Shown here piece after piece: positions 43,754-57,772 of a DNA stretch of 64,000 bases; the stretch's first letter is position 1, and each line of letters starts with the position of its first letter. A program made the position numbers and the translations under genes. The notes under the pieces are model-generated. The model saw only the letters and a list, made by a program, of their open reading frames with translations, did not search any database and was not told the origin of the DNA. The stretch spans positions 7,352,001-7,416,000 of the forward strand of contig JAPTOF010000010.1 of assembly GCA_028554755.1 (NCBI GenBank), given 5' to 3'. The stretch is from Cordia subcordata. Lineage: Eukaryota; Streptophyta; Magnoliopsida; Boraginales; Cordiaceae.

Positions 43754-45003
43754 TAGCCCCTTAATCTATCAAGGGCCATTACCCTCGAGAAGGTCTATGA
43801 AAAAATTTAACAATCTTTCTGGGAAGCTATTAATATTCCAGTTTCTAATGTTAATTGATTGTCTTGATTGCAAGAAAACTCTGGAGACTCATTCTGATTT
43901 TTTAATAGGCAATAAATAAGGAGTCTTTCCTAGAAAACTATTTGTGTGTTCTAATTGTCGTTCAAAGACGTTAGTACTTTTCTGAATCTCGTAATTATTC
44001 ACTTACATTGAAGTTTTTTCAAATGATTTCAAAAACTTTAATGTATGTTGTATGTTAAATAAAATTCTCATAACTTACAATGTCATAATATTTCTTCTTT
44101 TTCTGAAAAATATCATTCAAAAATTTGAAGTTGAGCATATTCTTTCAAAAACTATATATAATACTAGATTATTAATTCAGTTATGTGGAAGTTTTACGTA
44201 TTTTCTTAGTGACATTAACATAAATTTTGTTGGATTTCGGGGTTTAAGAATTAGAGTTCTAGTTAATTATATTATTAGACTATTTTCTTTAGTTTATTTG
44301 AATAAAAGTTTATTTCATTTCATTTTAATTTTTTATGCATTTTCTTGCTATATTTCTAATGTATGTTTAATTAAATATAACTAATTTATGATATTTGAAC
44401 ATTATGTCTCACATAATTGGCTAGTGAGCACCGATGGCGACGGAAAATGGACCAGAAATATGCTATTTGAAATCTTGCTAGCATGCGGAGAACCTATTAT
44501 AAATTGAACATATATTGAGAAAATCGAACATCCGTACTGAACCACCTCAAAATTTTGGGATAATGCAGGATACAGAAAAATTTTCCCCCCTGATATTATG
44601 GTTTTAGTTCAAAGAATTTTCAAGACCCAAAAGTTTAACACAATTTTGCGAAGTGCTAAATCTCCAAGTAAATTAAACCGTGAATAGCCCTAGCCACTGG
44701 CTTTGGATTATTAATTTAAGGGTCTATTTGGTTCAAGTTTCTTGTGAGTTCAGAAATTTAAATTAACACACCTTGCCAATTTTTTTTTTTTTTTCCAAAT
44801 AGCTTTAGGTAAAAGTTAAAGGCTGTACACGCTGACAAAATAAGGAGCTTCAAATTAGAGCTCTTCAAAAAACTTTTCATGAAACTATTTTGTATTCCAT
44901 AGAAAATTGCTTTTTCTTTTTTCTTTTCACATATATTCCTCCATATTTTGAAATTCAAATATTAACCATAAAACCACCAGGGTTCAATGGCTAAAAACAA
45001 ACT
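43754..45003. other. Intergenic DNA, nothing recognised
   Basis: Contains a very AT-rich 110-codon frame (44052-44384) that is not believed to be a gene. Confidence 0.45.
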
Positions 45004-45016
45004 CAAATGTCAACAA

Positions 45017-45214
45017 ATTTTTTTTTTTCGCAATAAAGGAATTCAACTGGCAAAACTCGACCACTAATTGACAAACCTCAAGTGCAGAGCACATCTCCTA
45101 TACTGGGCAATAGTTAAGTTGACGGCACCCGTCCTGGACTGGAGACTAGATTTGAACTGAGGTCATGAGCTATGTCTGTTTCCAACTCTTACCGCTGGAA
45201 GATCCCTGGAAGAC
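45017..45214 (-). mobile_element. tRNA-derived SINE, minus strand
   Basis: On the minus strand, box A-like CCAGCGGTAAGAGTTGG and box B-like CAGTTCAAATCTAGTC are spaced about 35 bp apart, and the element ends in a poly(A) tail (T run at about 45018-45029). The flanks at 45004-45016 and 45215-45227 are CAAATGT.AAC.A, agreeing at 11 of 13 positions. Confidence 0.8.
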
Positions 45215-45227
45215 CAAATGTAAACGA

Positions 45228-45755
45228 CTTTCATTTAACAATACTTCTAATCAAAGGCCCTCGATAGTTAAAATATTACAACTAGACCAAACAAATTCTA
45301 TTTTTGATTAATGTACAGAAGTACCAACTAATTAAAAAAGTTTTCAAGTAGCTACAAAAAATATAATAATTATTGTACAAAAATACTCATTGAGTTTAGT
45401 ACATTACTTTGAGAAACACAATGATAAATCTACCATGTTTTAGCAGAAATGGTATCCAGAAGGAAGTAACGAAATCGGAGAACGTACCATTAGTATTCAT
45501 GGGCCTGACAAGTGCCTATTGCCCATATGTTGACCAAGTCCTTTAAGAAGTTGGACCATCCATGGATTCGGAGAAACTTATGCTTTGCAAAAGAAAATAG
45601 AATGTAAAGTTGAGTTTATGTCACCTTTGCCCATTATATTCTATCTCCCTTTGCAAGGATTCCTTTCAACTTCTCATATAATTATATATCTATGTATCAA
45701 TTTCAATATCCACAAAAATAATACTCCATATTATTTACTTTTTCCAAATATTAGC
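45228..45755. other. Intergenic DNA, nothing recognised
   Basis: No supported feature before the left LTR. Confidence 0.4.
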
Positions 45756-46214
45756 TGTTGAAAAATTTATCTTTAAAGTAGATTACCGTTAATTATTTTT
45801 TGTTTTATAAAATAAGTTAAATATCTAATTCACAAGTTGGTTAGATCATATTGGTTTATCCTCATCTCATAAATCAATACGGTTCTATTATGCATAAACC
45901 TATATATTCTAATAAAGTCTTTTATATGTGGGTCTGTCAAAATTAATTATAGATAGGGTTAGATTTCCACTCCTGCTCTTATCCCTAACAGTTTGTTCCC
46001 CATAGAGATTTGTTAATCTATGGACCTGTTAATGTTGAGTAGAGCAGAAAGAGGAAGATCCTAACCTAAACTGGTTAACAAGTTTCTTCAACAATATGTC
46101 ATTGAATAATTCATCAACAATAATGGCTCAAATAGGTACGTACTTCTGCTATCAATTATATCTTTGAATTTATTACTGTAAATTCATGTATATGATCTTT
46201 ATATTGCATTTACA
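45756..46214 (+). repeat. 5' LTR of the old copia element
   Basis: TGTTGAAAAATTTATC ... GCATTTACA. Pairs with 63019-63444, sharing GTTAATTATTTTTTGTTT and CTAGTTCACAAGTTGG-like blocks. Confidence 0.85.
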
Positions 46215-46782
46215 TGTTGTATCAGAGCCACTTATACATGAATTTACATGTATATATTAATAAAAGGAAAAAATGAAATACTTGTTTGAGCTCATGAATT
46301 ATGAAAATTCTAGATTTATTTTATGATAATTAAATTTTTGTTTCATAAAATTAATTAAGGGCTTTCTTAGGACTCTTCTTGCTCATGTTATTGATATACA
46401 ACATATTAAAAATTTTTATTAATATGTTATGAGGTAAGATAAAATATTTTAAACTGTGTGTTCAAATTATTATATTCACATCTTTAAATCTTTATGTTTG
46501 GGGTTCTGAACTGTCTTTTGTTAAAAAAAAAAGACAACAAACAGTACTCGAACTCTAAATTTCCAACTTGGATAAGACTTTAAAACTTGGTAGTATACCA
46601 CTGGAACAAATCTAGAGTTTCGATTTATTGTTTCTCTGCCTTGCAATCAATTGGTAATAATTAAATAAAAACAGATAGAGGCATGATTGTAGTTCACTAG
46701 AATTGAACTACTAATCATTTTAATACTTTATTCAGTGAACTACCAGTTGATTTATAATAGTAGTTTATTTTTGTCATGTTTC

Positions 46783-46823
<41 letters not shown>

Positions 46824-48340
46824 ATAATTTTGTTCTCGGGTGGGGATTTCTTTATAAATAAATCCAAAGGCTATGTATATTGAATTTGATTGAAATTTTA
46901 TGGTTTTTATATATTTTCTATTATCAAATTTGTTTATGTGTCATGTTAAATTATTTGAAAAATGCGATTTTAAATTGATCATTGAGACACGTCACATTGA
47001 AGTGTTTTATATTGTGTGGTTAATCACATACATAGCATTTTGTAATTAAATTAAGCATTAATTTTTCTCAATGAGTTGACAACATATATTTAAGGTGACA
47101 AATTCACCAAAGTGATTTGCTCAATTAGATTTATGGCTTTTCTCGTTTTGTTTGGGAAACTATCATGGTAAAGTGTGCAATGCTCTTCCAAAGGAAATCA
47201 TTATATGGCTTTATCCCAGTAGCATAAACATGAAGTATGGGCAAAGATTATGATACTATTAAGAAGCTCAATTGCCAAAAGTTTGTTGACTTTTCTTTTA
47301 GTGAGGTGGTCTTATATGTATTACTTTATGTTAAAAGAGTGCCTATTTACATATTAAATTATCTACCCAAAGATGGATATGACAACAATGTGCTTGGACT
47401 CTTTTGTTTACAATGCTTATTTTTGCAATATAGTATGTATGGTAATGTTCATTGATTGCATTCTTTTCCTGGATTGTTTTGCTTTGCTTTAAACAATCAT
47501 TACTTTAATGTCTTGAATGGATAAAAATATTATGAAAAAAAAAAAGAATATTGGGTTTTATCTAAGTATAGTTGATATCGACTTGGCATTACATTTCGAT
47601 TCACATGTTGCTTTAGTTGATAAAAATAGCGATAAAGAAAGGGGAATATAATCAGCAATAGGAAAGGTCTAATTGTCTTGCCTTAACGACTATGAAGAGG
47701 ACCATAACTGAATATTTAGTGAATGGTTTGGCTTGAATTGAAAATGTGAAAGAACTCTTAACAACTATAGGAGAGAGATACCAACAAATCTTGGACTATC
47801 AATGACTAAGATTACCCATTGTGTTGTTGAGAAAAACAAAATTAAGGATAGAAACCCACAAGTTGTATAGTTTGTTTCCAATCTTAAGCCCTATCCTTGT
47901 AATATTAGTATCTCGAATTCTAAGAATCATGCTCCTAAGAGAGATCAGGGTTTTACAAAGGATGGTCAAGGTCTAATCAAGATCAACAATGTAGGTCGTC
48001 CTAAATATGCTATCGATAAAAACTCTTCTATAAGAAAAGGTCGCGAAAGAGTTCATTGCATAAGTTTGATTTTGGTTAAAGAAAGAGAAAATAGGTAAAG
48101 GCCAAGTGGATTCGAGTCTCATATTGGGACTTTTAGTCTGTATTTAAAAATTAGTTCTGAACTTGTTTTACAAAATATTTTCTAGATGTCGTCTTTTAGA
48201 CGGCACTTGATCTGTTTTTCTACTTTTACTAGATTGGTTATGGTTTAACTTTAGCACTGTCAAAGTACAATGTTTTCCAATTCCAAAATTATGGGTGATG
48301 AGTTTTATCAAATGCTTTATATCAATTATGTTTGTTCCCA
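46215..48340 (+). pseudogene. Decayed copia leader and gag region
   Basis: Follows the primer site. It contains a (TA)n run at about 46784-46821. Weak gag-like translations (TITEYLVNGLA, ELLTTIGERYQ) occur near 47700-47790, in several frames with many stops. Assignment rests mainly on position between the LTR and integrase. Confidence 0.5.
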
Positions 48341-49879
48341 AAATGTTCTTATGAATCTTTTCATGTCGAAAATTTTGCTCCCAAAAGGAGCTTAATTAAA
48401 GAAACTTCTTGTTTGCTATGGCATAAAAGGTTATGTCATATTTCTGGCGGAAAAGTTGAAAGACTCAGTAAAAGTGACATTTTACCTTTTTCTAAGCTTT
48501 GATAATCTTGAAACTTGTATTAGGTACATAAGGGGTAAGTGCACTAAGGTTAAAAGAAATATGCTACCCGTAGTTTTGCCTCTTAGAAGTAATACATATA
48601 GATACTACTGGACCTTATTTTGTTACATTGTGTGGTAATAAATACTTTGTTATATTTATTGATGGCTTTTCTTGTTATGGATACCTCAATTTAATTAAAG
48701 AGAAGTCTAAAAGTTATTGACAAATTTAAAATTTTTAAGACTGGGGTAGAGAACAACTTGGGAAACTAATCAAAATTGTTAAATTTGACGGAAAAAGTGA
48801 GTGCTATGGTAGACATCAGGTCTCTAGACTACATATAGGATCATTTGTCAAGTACTTACAAGATTTTAAGATTATTGCCTAAGATACCATGTTTGGTAGC
48901 CCTAAACAAAATAATGCGGCCAAAAGGCAAAATCACACCCTTAGAGGTATGATGAGGAGCATGATGAGTGTTACTAACCGACAAAAATAACTTTAAGGTG
49001 AAATTATTAAAATAACTTGTTAAATACTTAACCATGTTCCTGACGAGTTTGTCCCTAAAACTCTTTTATGAATTTTGGTTGGGAAAAGCCTAGTTTGACC
49101 GATTTTCGAGTTTGGGTTGTCTTACTTAGGTAAGGACCTTTAAATGAAAAAATCATTGACCCTAAGACCATTCGTTAGTTTAATGGGTGTCTAACTCATT
49201 CTAAAGGATATAGGCACTGTTCTCCTACATGTATTACTAGGATTGTCAAATCTCAAATGCCCAAATTCTTATAATTGTATGTTGGTAATGTTGTATGTTC
49301 TCAACCAATTACTAAAGATAATGATAGAGAAATTGCCTCACTTCTACTTCTAATAGGTAGTCAAGCTGATATTTCTACTCACATTAAGAGATAAGATACT
49401 AGTATGCACCCTATAGTATATGAACATCCTATAGCTAATGAGAATCAACATGTTGAAGATCATAACCTTGGTCAGTCTAAATGGAAACAATATTTGAAGA
49501 GGTCTAATAGAGGAAGAAGAACTTCCATCTATAATGATTATCTCATTTACATGGGTGCTATGAGAGATGAGAGCAACCTATAATGGAAATGAATTTCAAA
49601 ACTTGTTGATCTTCTTAAGGGCCATAATCTTATTGGTTGCAAGTGGGTTTTCAAGACCAAGGAAGATCCCCTAGAGAAAATTGAGAAGCCAAAGGTAAAA
49701 TTAGTTACAAAAGGCTTTATCCAAAGAGAATGTATAGATTACAATAAAACCTTTTTCACATGTTTCCATAAAATATTCTTTGAACTATTAATGACTCTTG
49801 TAACACTTCTTGACCTAAAGTTATATTAAATGGATGTAAAAATAGATTTCCTCAATAGTGATCTATATCAATATATCTA
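48341..49879 (+). pseudogene. Decayed copia integrase and N-terminal reverse transcriptase
   Basis: Pre-integrase block: CLLWHKRLCHISGGKVERLS ... CIRYIRGKCTK near 48410-48560. Integrase: IDGFSCYGYLNLIKEKSK near 48655-48710. RT start: LIGCKWVFKTKEDPLEKIEK near 49630-49690, then LVTKGFIQRECIDYNKTFF and MDVKIDFLNSDLYQYIY to 49880, where the gypsy LTR interrupts it. Many stops and frameshifts. Confidence 0.85.
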
Positions 49880-51142
49880 TGATGGGCCTCGAAACCACCA
49901 AAAATAATATTCCAATTCTTAAATAAAGTATGTGATGAGAACATGGTCGAATCCACGGGAATTGGGGGAATATTTTATACTAATTATACCAAGTAGATTA
50001 CTCAACTAAATTACAATCAAAATGGTGAAATTAAATGCTAAACAGTAAAATAACTAACGCTTTTCAGATTACCGGTCGCGCTGCGTGGGCATGCAATCTG
50101 ACTAGAAAATAAAAAAACGTAAATAAAAATTAAATTGACTAAAATATGCAATTCTAAATTAATGCTAATCTGGAAAATCAAAAAATCAGTGAGAATAAAA
50201 TTTAGCCTGAGGAACAATCGCAATTTCGGCCAACAAATTCGATCATAGATGAAAAAATACTTTCAGCTATTTCGATAAATCAGTTATAGTTATTGGCTCG
50301 GCCTAATAACCTCATATTTCCGTACAGAGTTGATAACGGTTTAAATCCCTACGATTTTTCCCGTAATCCCCTTACCTATTAGACGTTCTAATCCCGGGAG
50401 ATGCCCGCAGGATCTATCTAACGGTAACAATAAAAATCTAGAAAGACTTAATTCTAAAAGTCAATACTCTCGCGGTTATTGCTCATTTAGATTACGTAAT
50501 TATTCAGGAAACCTGATTACCACTATATTTAGATTAATTTGATTAATCTAATTAGCTACCTATTGTCATGCAATTAAATAATTGCGCGCAAAATTAAATA
50601 ATCACAGATTAATATTAATTATTGAAACAGTAAATACGCAAATACTGAAATAGAATGAAAGGAATAAAAACACTTAGATCTCACGAATTTAATGAACTGT
50701 AATCTTGATTAGTTCTCGGCTAGAAAAGAAAATTAGAACAGCTTGTCCATGAATTTCGCCCAAAGAATAAAGAAAAAATTTATTGTTGTTTGCTAAAAAC
50801 TATCTACCTCTCAAGTGCAAATAAGAGATATGTATATAATAAAAACCCTAACCTATTTTCCTTATTGGATAAGGAAACCTGGCCCAAAAAGAATAAAAAG
50901 GTAAAAGCCTAAAATAAGTTCCAACAAAATAAAAAGTCTGCTAATATTTAATCTAAATCCTTCCAAAAGTTCAGAAAAATATCTTCCATCTTGGTCAACC
51001 CAGTCAAACCCGCGTAGCAATTGTATGGCATTTTTCCACGTGACGAGATCAATTTTGACCGCTACAAACACGTCCAAAAAGCTTCTATATCCATATATAA
51101 TGCGTCCAGCTCCTTTTCCTAAGCACATTTATGCAAAATTAC
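49880..51142 (-). repeat. 3' LTR of the gypsy element
   Basis: On the plus strand from TGATGGGCCTCGAAACC to GCAAAATTACA. Compared with the right LTR it lacks about 20 bp near 49920. Confidence 0.88.
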
Positions 51143-52220
51143 AGCCAAGTATGATTATGCTAATGCAAAGAAGAGAGATCAAAGCACTACCTTGATGTGC
51201 AATTTTTCCTTAAAGAAAATAAGTTTGTGCCCAGGCCCAGCTGCCAGAAAGCCGGATCAATTCAACTGCCCTTTTTCCACAATTTTCATGAATTTGCTTA
51301 GAATGTCATCCAACCTTTTTACGCGATGACAAACATTTGTGATGAATGCCCTCGGTCACTCAGTTGGTCACAATTCCAGGTGGTTTTTAGCTCTACTCAT
51401 GAATCTCCGTTTTTTTTTCTTTTGGAGACCAGCGGAGTAAAAAGGTGCGCAATTACTTTGATTTCACTCATTCATTCTTGCGTTTTTTTTTTCACACTTT
51501 CATCACTTTCGCAGGAGTGACCTCAACCCCGACATAACTTTCCTAGACACGCACTTTTTTACAATTTTACCACAAAAAATAAATCAAGGCGAATACCTCT
51601 CAAACTCTACCTAAGCATTAGCTTCCAATTTAAGCACATGCACATTTTCAGCCCAAGTTAAGATTAAGCAAGGTTCAAGCATAGCGTGTTCAAGTATCTA
51701 TCAAGGGACAAAAACAATAGGGATGGACTCACTGAATGTACTAACTTACCGTTGTAACCAAACCAAGTTTCCCGAGCGTGGGGATTAGATTTTTTTTTTT
51801 TTCATGAGGAATGCCAAGTTTACAACGTAGAAAGTAGAGCCAAAAAAAATATTTGTGCAAATAAAACTAAGGAAACAAAAACTTGACCCAAAATTGTGTT
51901 TTTGTCATTCATTTTTTTTTTCATTTTTTTATGAAGACAAGGCATAGGAACACTCAAACAATACTAAGTAAAACAAAATTACTTATAAAGACTCGAATTA
52001 CCACATCAAAAACACTTCTAAGCATAAGCAAGACTCAAAATAAAAGACAAAAAACACAAACACGAAGTAGTCCTCCCCCACACTTATCATACACATTGTC
52101 CTCAATGTGGAAATAAAAGAAAGCAGACAAAGAAGAAATAAGGACAAAAACAAAAAAATAAGGAGAAGAAAAAAATCGGAGGACTTCCCTGAAAACACAA
52201 GTGAGGGAGTTGCGTGGACG
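51143..52220 (-). other. 3' untranslated part of the gypsy element
   Basis: Non-coding sequence between the ORF1 stop and the 3' LTR. T-rich runs lie at 51790-51802 and 51911-51930. No clear polypurine tract adjoins the LTR at 51143. Confidence 0.5.
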
Positions 52221-53309
52221 TCAAGCATCGAAATCGGGACCATGGTACCTCGAATGTCGTGCCCACGCATAAATGAACTCCTCCAATTTAGCCAGCCTAG
52301 TGGAATGATCAGCGATGGATGCTTCAATATGAGCAAGTCGAGCATCGTCTGCAGTCTGGGCCGCGGAAGTGGACGGGCCTGCCAAATGAGAAGCTGAGGC
52401 TTCATGAGTCTCTCCCGTAGGTTCATCGCCCTGACGAGTTCCCTGCACAATGAAAATAAACCTATCTCCGTCCTTTCGGACGAGATTCATAGCTTGCAAA
52501 TATGGTAGATCAAGATATGCAATGTCGAAGGCTTTAGTGAGAGTAGTAGAGCGTGACCTAAAGCGAGTCTGCGTATTTGCAATATGAGTAACAAAAGATC
52601 CCAAAATGAGTGGCCTTCTACTAGAATGAAGAACAATTTGCAAATGCTGAAGAAGCCAATAACCAAAGTTAACTCTTTTCTTATGAACCATGCACCAAAG
52701 AAAAAAGAGTTTCATTTTTATCAGAATTGCAGGGTCATTGGCTCTTCCTGAAAAGGAATATGCCAAAAAACGATGGATATAAAGTAGTGCAGGATTTTCA
52801 AAAAACTGATCGCGTGTGGTGCTAGGTTTATAGGGGAGGGGATCTCTAGGAGCTAATTCCTTATAAGCCAATGCAGCATCAAACTCAAGGGAAAAAGTGC
52901 AATAACTGTGCAAATACTCGTCAGTAGCCAAAAATCTTCCAGTAATGAATTCAAGCATAAGGTTAAACTCAGTCATAGATAGAGAAAAATCATTACTCAT
53001 CAAACAAAAGTGAACACGATTCGGTGTGTTAACAGTCAAAGTGCCCGACGTGTCAAACTTAAAGGTAGCATAAAATTCACGTGTAAGTTCATAAAAAATA
53101 ACCTCATGGATAGATGCATACTTCCTCATACCAACATTATCAAGAAATGCTAGCACTTCATATTGTAAACCAAGCAATTCTAGTGCAGCTAAATCTATAA
53201 TCTTACAAGCATATAGGTCTCGAGAACGCATTTCATTATACCTGACCTGATGTTCCGGGTTGATGAATAATGGAGCATTAGGTGGAAGAGTTGTGTCCGT
53301 ACCTTGCAA
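52221..53309 (-). CDS. Athila ORF1-type protein of the gypsy element
   Basis: An uninterrupted 362-codon frame downstream of integrase, where Athila elements carry an extra (env-like) reading frame. Visible features are a conserved-looking core (NPEHQVRYNEMRSRDLYACK, FYELTREFYATFKF, MSNDFSLSMTEFNLMLEFIT, LAYSFSGRAND) and a C-terminal low-complexity and coiled stretch (DDARLAHIEASIADHSTRLA). The first codon of the open frame is TTG. The upstream part at 53310-53700 is spread over other frames with Ser/Thr/Ala-rich sequence, so the N-terminus is probably frame-shifted. No clear membrane segment was seen. Family assignment is from remembered Athila ORF1 features, not a search. Confidence 0.7.
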   Translation of the reverse strand: MQGTDTTLPPNAPLFINPEHQVRYNEMRSRDLYACKIIDLAALELLGLQYEVLAFLDNVGMRKYASIHEVIFYELTREFYATFKFDTSGTLTVNTPNRVHFCLMSNDFSLSMTEFNLMLEFITGRFLATDEYLHSYCTFSLEFDAALAYKELAPRDPLPYKPSTTRDQFFENPALLYIHRFLAYSFSGRANDPAILIKMKLFFLWCMVHKKRVNFGYWLLQHLQIVLHSSRRPLILGSFVTHIANTQTRFRSRSTTLTKAFDIAYLDLPYLQAMNLVRKDGDRFIFIVQGTRQGDEPTGETHEASASHLAGPSTSAAQTADDARLAHIEASIADHSTRLAKLEEFIYAWARHSRYHGPDFDA

Positions 53310-53701
53310 AATTCGACCAGCCGTTATTCGGAATTGGCTGCCCGAAGATGGAAGGGTGCAACCAGTGGGGCTGTCGTGGCTTGTTCCGGCGTTGTAGCTG
53401 CAGCCGTGTCATCATTGTCTGTTGAAGATGCCGATGAAGCAGCTGATGGTGTAGAATCACGGGACGGGAAATCCGGAATAATCTGGACAGTATTGGGTGG
53501 ATTTCTGCCCCCAAAAAGTGCGCACATGACCGGTTGGAGGTGACTGCACCTGCGACAAAATGTGTTGGCTACGACGACGGGGTGGTTCCTGAGTTGATTG
53601 TTCTTGTTCATAACTGGCTTCAAAAGACACTGATGGTGATACAGACAAGAAGAACTGAATGAAATCAAAACAGGTGCAAACAATGAAACGCAGCTAAGCA
53701 C
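53310..53701 (-). pseudogene. Frame-shifted N-terminal part of the ORF1-type frame
   Basis: Two overlapping minus-strand frames (FGQPIPNNGWSNFARYGHN, and a Ser/Thr/Ala-rich one with PDFPSRDSTPSAASSASSTD) abut the 362-codon frame. They look like one N-terminal region broken by small indels. Confidence 0.5.
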
Positions 53702-53869
53702 TAAATCCTCCTAAAAAAATTTCAACAACTTCTGCCTTCTTTTTTTTTTTTTTCAAAATTTGATGAACCACAATACCCAATTTACCCAACAAAAATATCA
53801 CGAAATGCTACAGTCAAGAGGACTGCTTTTAACTTGGTACAAGAGAGGCTTGGCAGCGATAGGAGAAGA

Positions 53870-54420
53870 TGAAGACTTTTTATTATGGTGCTGGTTGTGT
53901 TGGTAATGATGCTGATGATGCTGCCGAGAGAGAGAGACAGAGGGTGCTGCAGTGGGGTTGTGATGACGTCGAGAAGAAGATGATGATGTGTGATGATGTC
54001 GGAGTTGCTATTTGGTGAAGAAGATGGTGTTTGATGCCCGAAGACGATGACGATGATGACCGATGCTGCTGTGACGCAGGTAGCTGTTGAATGATGGTCG
54101 GAGAGAATGATGATGATGACCGCTGGGTGTTAAATGGTGATGCTGCCGTGATGATGATGTGTGATGGCTGTAGCGGCGCAAAGAGGTGCTCGGCAGTGTT
54201 GCAGTGGTGAAGTTGATGATGATGACGGTGCTGTCGCCGGTCGGTGAAGGTGCTAGTATGGTGATCGCGCAGGTTGGTTTTGATGGTGATGATGATGGTG
54301 ATTAGTTGATGCTGTCGGTGTATGGTGGTTACTGGCGTGATGAAGATGATGGTGAATGGTAATTGAGCCGCGATTGTGTGCAGCGATGATGCTACGAGGA
54401 TGATGATAATGGTGATGGAA
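53870..54420. repeat. GATGATG-rich trinucleotide low-complexity region
   Basis: Dense GATGATG, GATGCTG and GGTGATG words over more than 500 bp, G-rich on the plus strand. It lies between integrase and the ORF1-type frame in the gypsy element. Confidence 0.8.
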
Positions 54421-54916
54421 GCTGTAGGATGGTGGTTGCTAAAGGAGCCGATGAGGGTGAAAATAATTGGGATTGGGATTTTGAAATTAGGTCTGATAAG
54501 GTTTGGGGAATTGGGAATAAAGGAAAATTGGGTATTAATCGTTATCTATTTAGGAATTGACACACAGTTTTTCTTTTAGCTCATAAATTAAGCCCCATTG
54601 CACCATTTTTATTTCCAAATTAGCTCCTTTTTCCTATGTCTTCAAGCTACTCTGTTCCTGCAGCAATCCAAACTTCAAAGTATCACCATTAGTCCATAAT
54701 CAGGGTTTTCCATAAAGAAGATGAATAGGAAAATAATAATAATAAATAAAATAAAATAAAATAATACAAAAACTATTAAAAAAATCCTAAAAATTGAAGA
54801 AAAATGATAAAAATTTGCAAAAATTAAAAACAAACACAAAATTAAATTCTGAACTCTGTGGATTGCCTCCCACCAGCGCTTTTATTTAACGTCGTCGGCT
54901 CGACATTCCGGAACGA

Positions 54917-56064
<1,148 letters not shown>

Positions 56065-56126
56065 TTATCTTTCAACTTGTCAAAAGCTTTCTTGCATTCC
56101 TCGTTGAATTCGAACACAACATCTTT

Positions 56127-57141
56127 TTAAAGAAGCTTACATAGCTGTTGAGATACTTTCGCAAAATCTTTGATGAAATGCCTATAAAAACCTACATGTC
56201 CAAGAAAAGCACGAACTTCCCGCACATTTGCGGGGTAAGGCAAGGTTTTTATAACATCTATTTTCGCTTTATCCACCTCTAACCCTTTCGAAGAAACTAT
56301 GTGGCCTAAAGTCAGACCTTGGTCTACCATCAAATGGCAATTTTCATAATTCAAAACTAGATTTGATTCAAGACACCTTTTTAATATCAAAGCTAGATTA
56401 TTCAGACATTCATCAAAAGACTCACCATACACCGTGAAATCATCCATGAAGACCTTAATCATATTCTCCACATATTCAGAAAAAATACTTACCATACACC
56501 TTTGAAAGGTGGTGGGTGCATTGCATAATCCGAATGGCATTCTTCTATAAGCGAATGTACCAAAACAGGTAAAAGTCATCTTTTCTTGATCTTCCGACGC
56601 AAGTGGAATTTGGTGAAAACCTGAATATCCATCAAGACAACAATAATGAGTTTTTTCCTGCTAACCTTTCAAGCATTTGATCAATAAAGGGGAGAGGAAA
56701 ATGATCTTTTCTGGTTGCAGCATTCAATTTCCTATAATCTATACATACTCTCCATCCATTTCGAACTCGAGTGGGTACCAACTCACCTTCGTCATTTTCA
56801 GTAACTGTAATACCTGTTTTCTTTGGAACAACTTGCAAAGGACTCGCCCATTTGCTGTCAGAAATTGGATAGATCATACCTGCATCAAGAAGTTTCAAAA
56901 TCTCTTTCTTTACTACCTCCATCATCGGCGGGTTGAGACGACGTTGAGCCTCCTTACATGTTTTGGTTTCATCATCCAGCAAGATTCTATACATACATGT
57001 GGATGGGCTCAAACCTTTAATATCAACAATGGTCCACCCGATGGCTTCCTTAAATTCCTTTAAGACTCCAATCAACCTTTCTTCTTCTATTTCGCTAAGC
57101 TTACTAGAGATAATAACTGGAAGCGTTTCCTTTTCTCTCAA
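56127..57141 (-). pseudogene. gypsy reverse transcriptase
   Basis: First segment (57141-56632): LLDAGMIYPISDSKWASPLQ, VPKKTG, WRVCIDYRKLNAATRKDHFP and LPFIDQMLERLAG. Second segment (56579-56127): FAYRRMPFGLCNAPTTFQRC, the catalytic FMDD in VFMDDFTVYG, and the thumb/connection (FLGHVGFYRHFI). A frame break lies between them at about 56580-56632, in a FHQIPL-type block. After the connection only [11 protein letters not shown] remains before the sequence jumps to the integrase zinc region, so RNase H is absent. Confidence 0.92.
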
Positions 57142-57539
57142 GTGCGCATACTTGAGATGATACAGGTAATTTCTTCAATTCCAATTACGGGGCCTGCAAA
57201 ATAGAAGGAAGAAGCTTTGTATGAGATATAGGAAGTGCAAGAGAGGATGAACCGCCTCCATGGTTTTTGTTCTTCCAAAGCATAGAGTATTTCAAGAAAA
57301 TCACCCTTTATGACATAATTTGTCTCAATTTCCTGCAACCTTTCAAGAATAAAACTTTTGCAAATAATCACATTTAACTTGTCATCTTCAAACAATTGAA
57401 GAAACTCTTGATCCCATAATTCATGCAAATTCTCAAATAGTGGATCGTAAGCCTCCAATCCAAAAACACAAGAGACATCACTAGGATATTTCATGGCATC
57501 ATAAACATTAAATTTTATTACATCACCATCAAATTCCAA
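57138..57539 (-). pseudogene. Linker between protease and RT
   Basis: 133 codons (FNVYDAMKYPSDVSCVFGLE ...), the usual protease-to-RT spacer of Athila elements. Further protease-linker sequence lies at 57540-57770 with stops. Confidence 0.65.
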
Positions 57540-57772
57540 AGTTAGAGTTCTATCATGAACATCAATTTTAGCTCAAGCAGTGGTAAGAAAAGGTCTACCT
57601 AGCAAGACTTCACAAGATTTGGAAGATGAATCTTCCTCCATATCAAGTACATAAAAATCAGCAGGAAAGACTAATTTACCCACTTGCACAAAAACATCTT
57701 CTAAAACACCTTCGGGATAAACCAAAGATCTATCAGCTAGTTAAATTACAACGCCCGTTTCTTTCAATGGTC

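Noticed and set aside
44052..44384. 110-codon open frame, hydrophobic
   Set aside because: Extremely AT-rich, no conserved motif, and its composition explains the Ile/Leu/Phe/Asn content.
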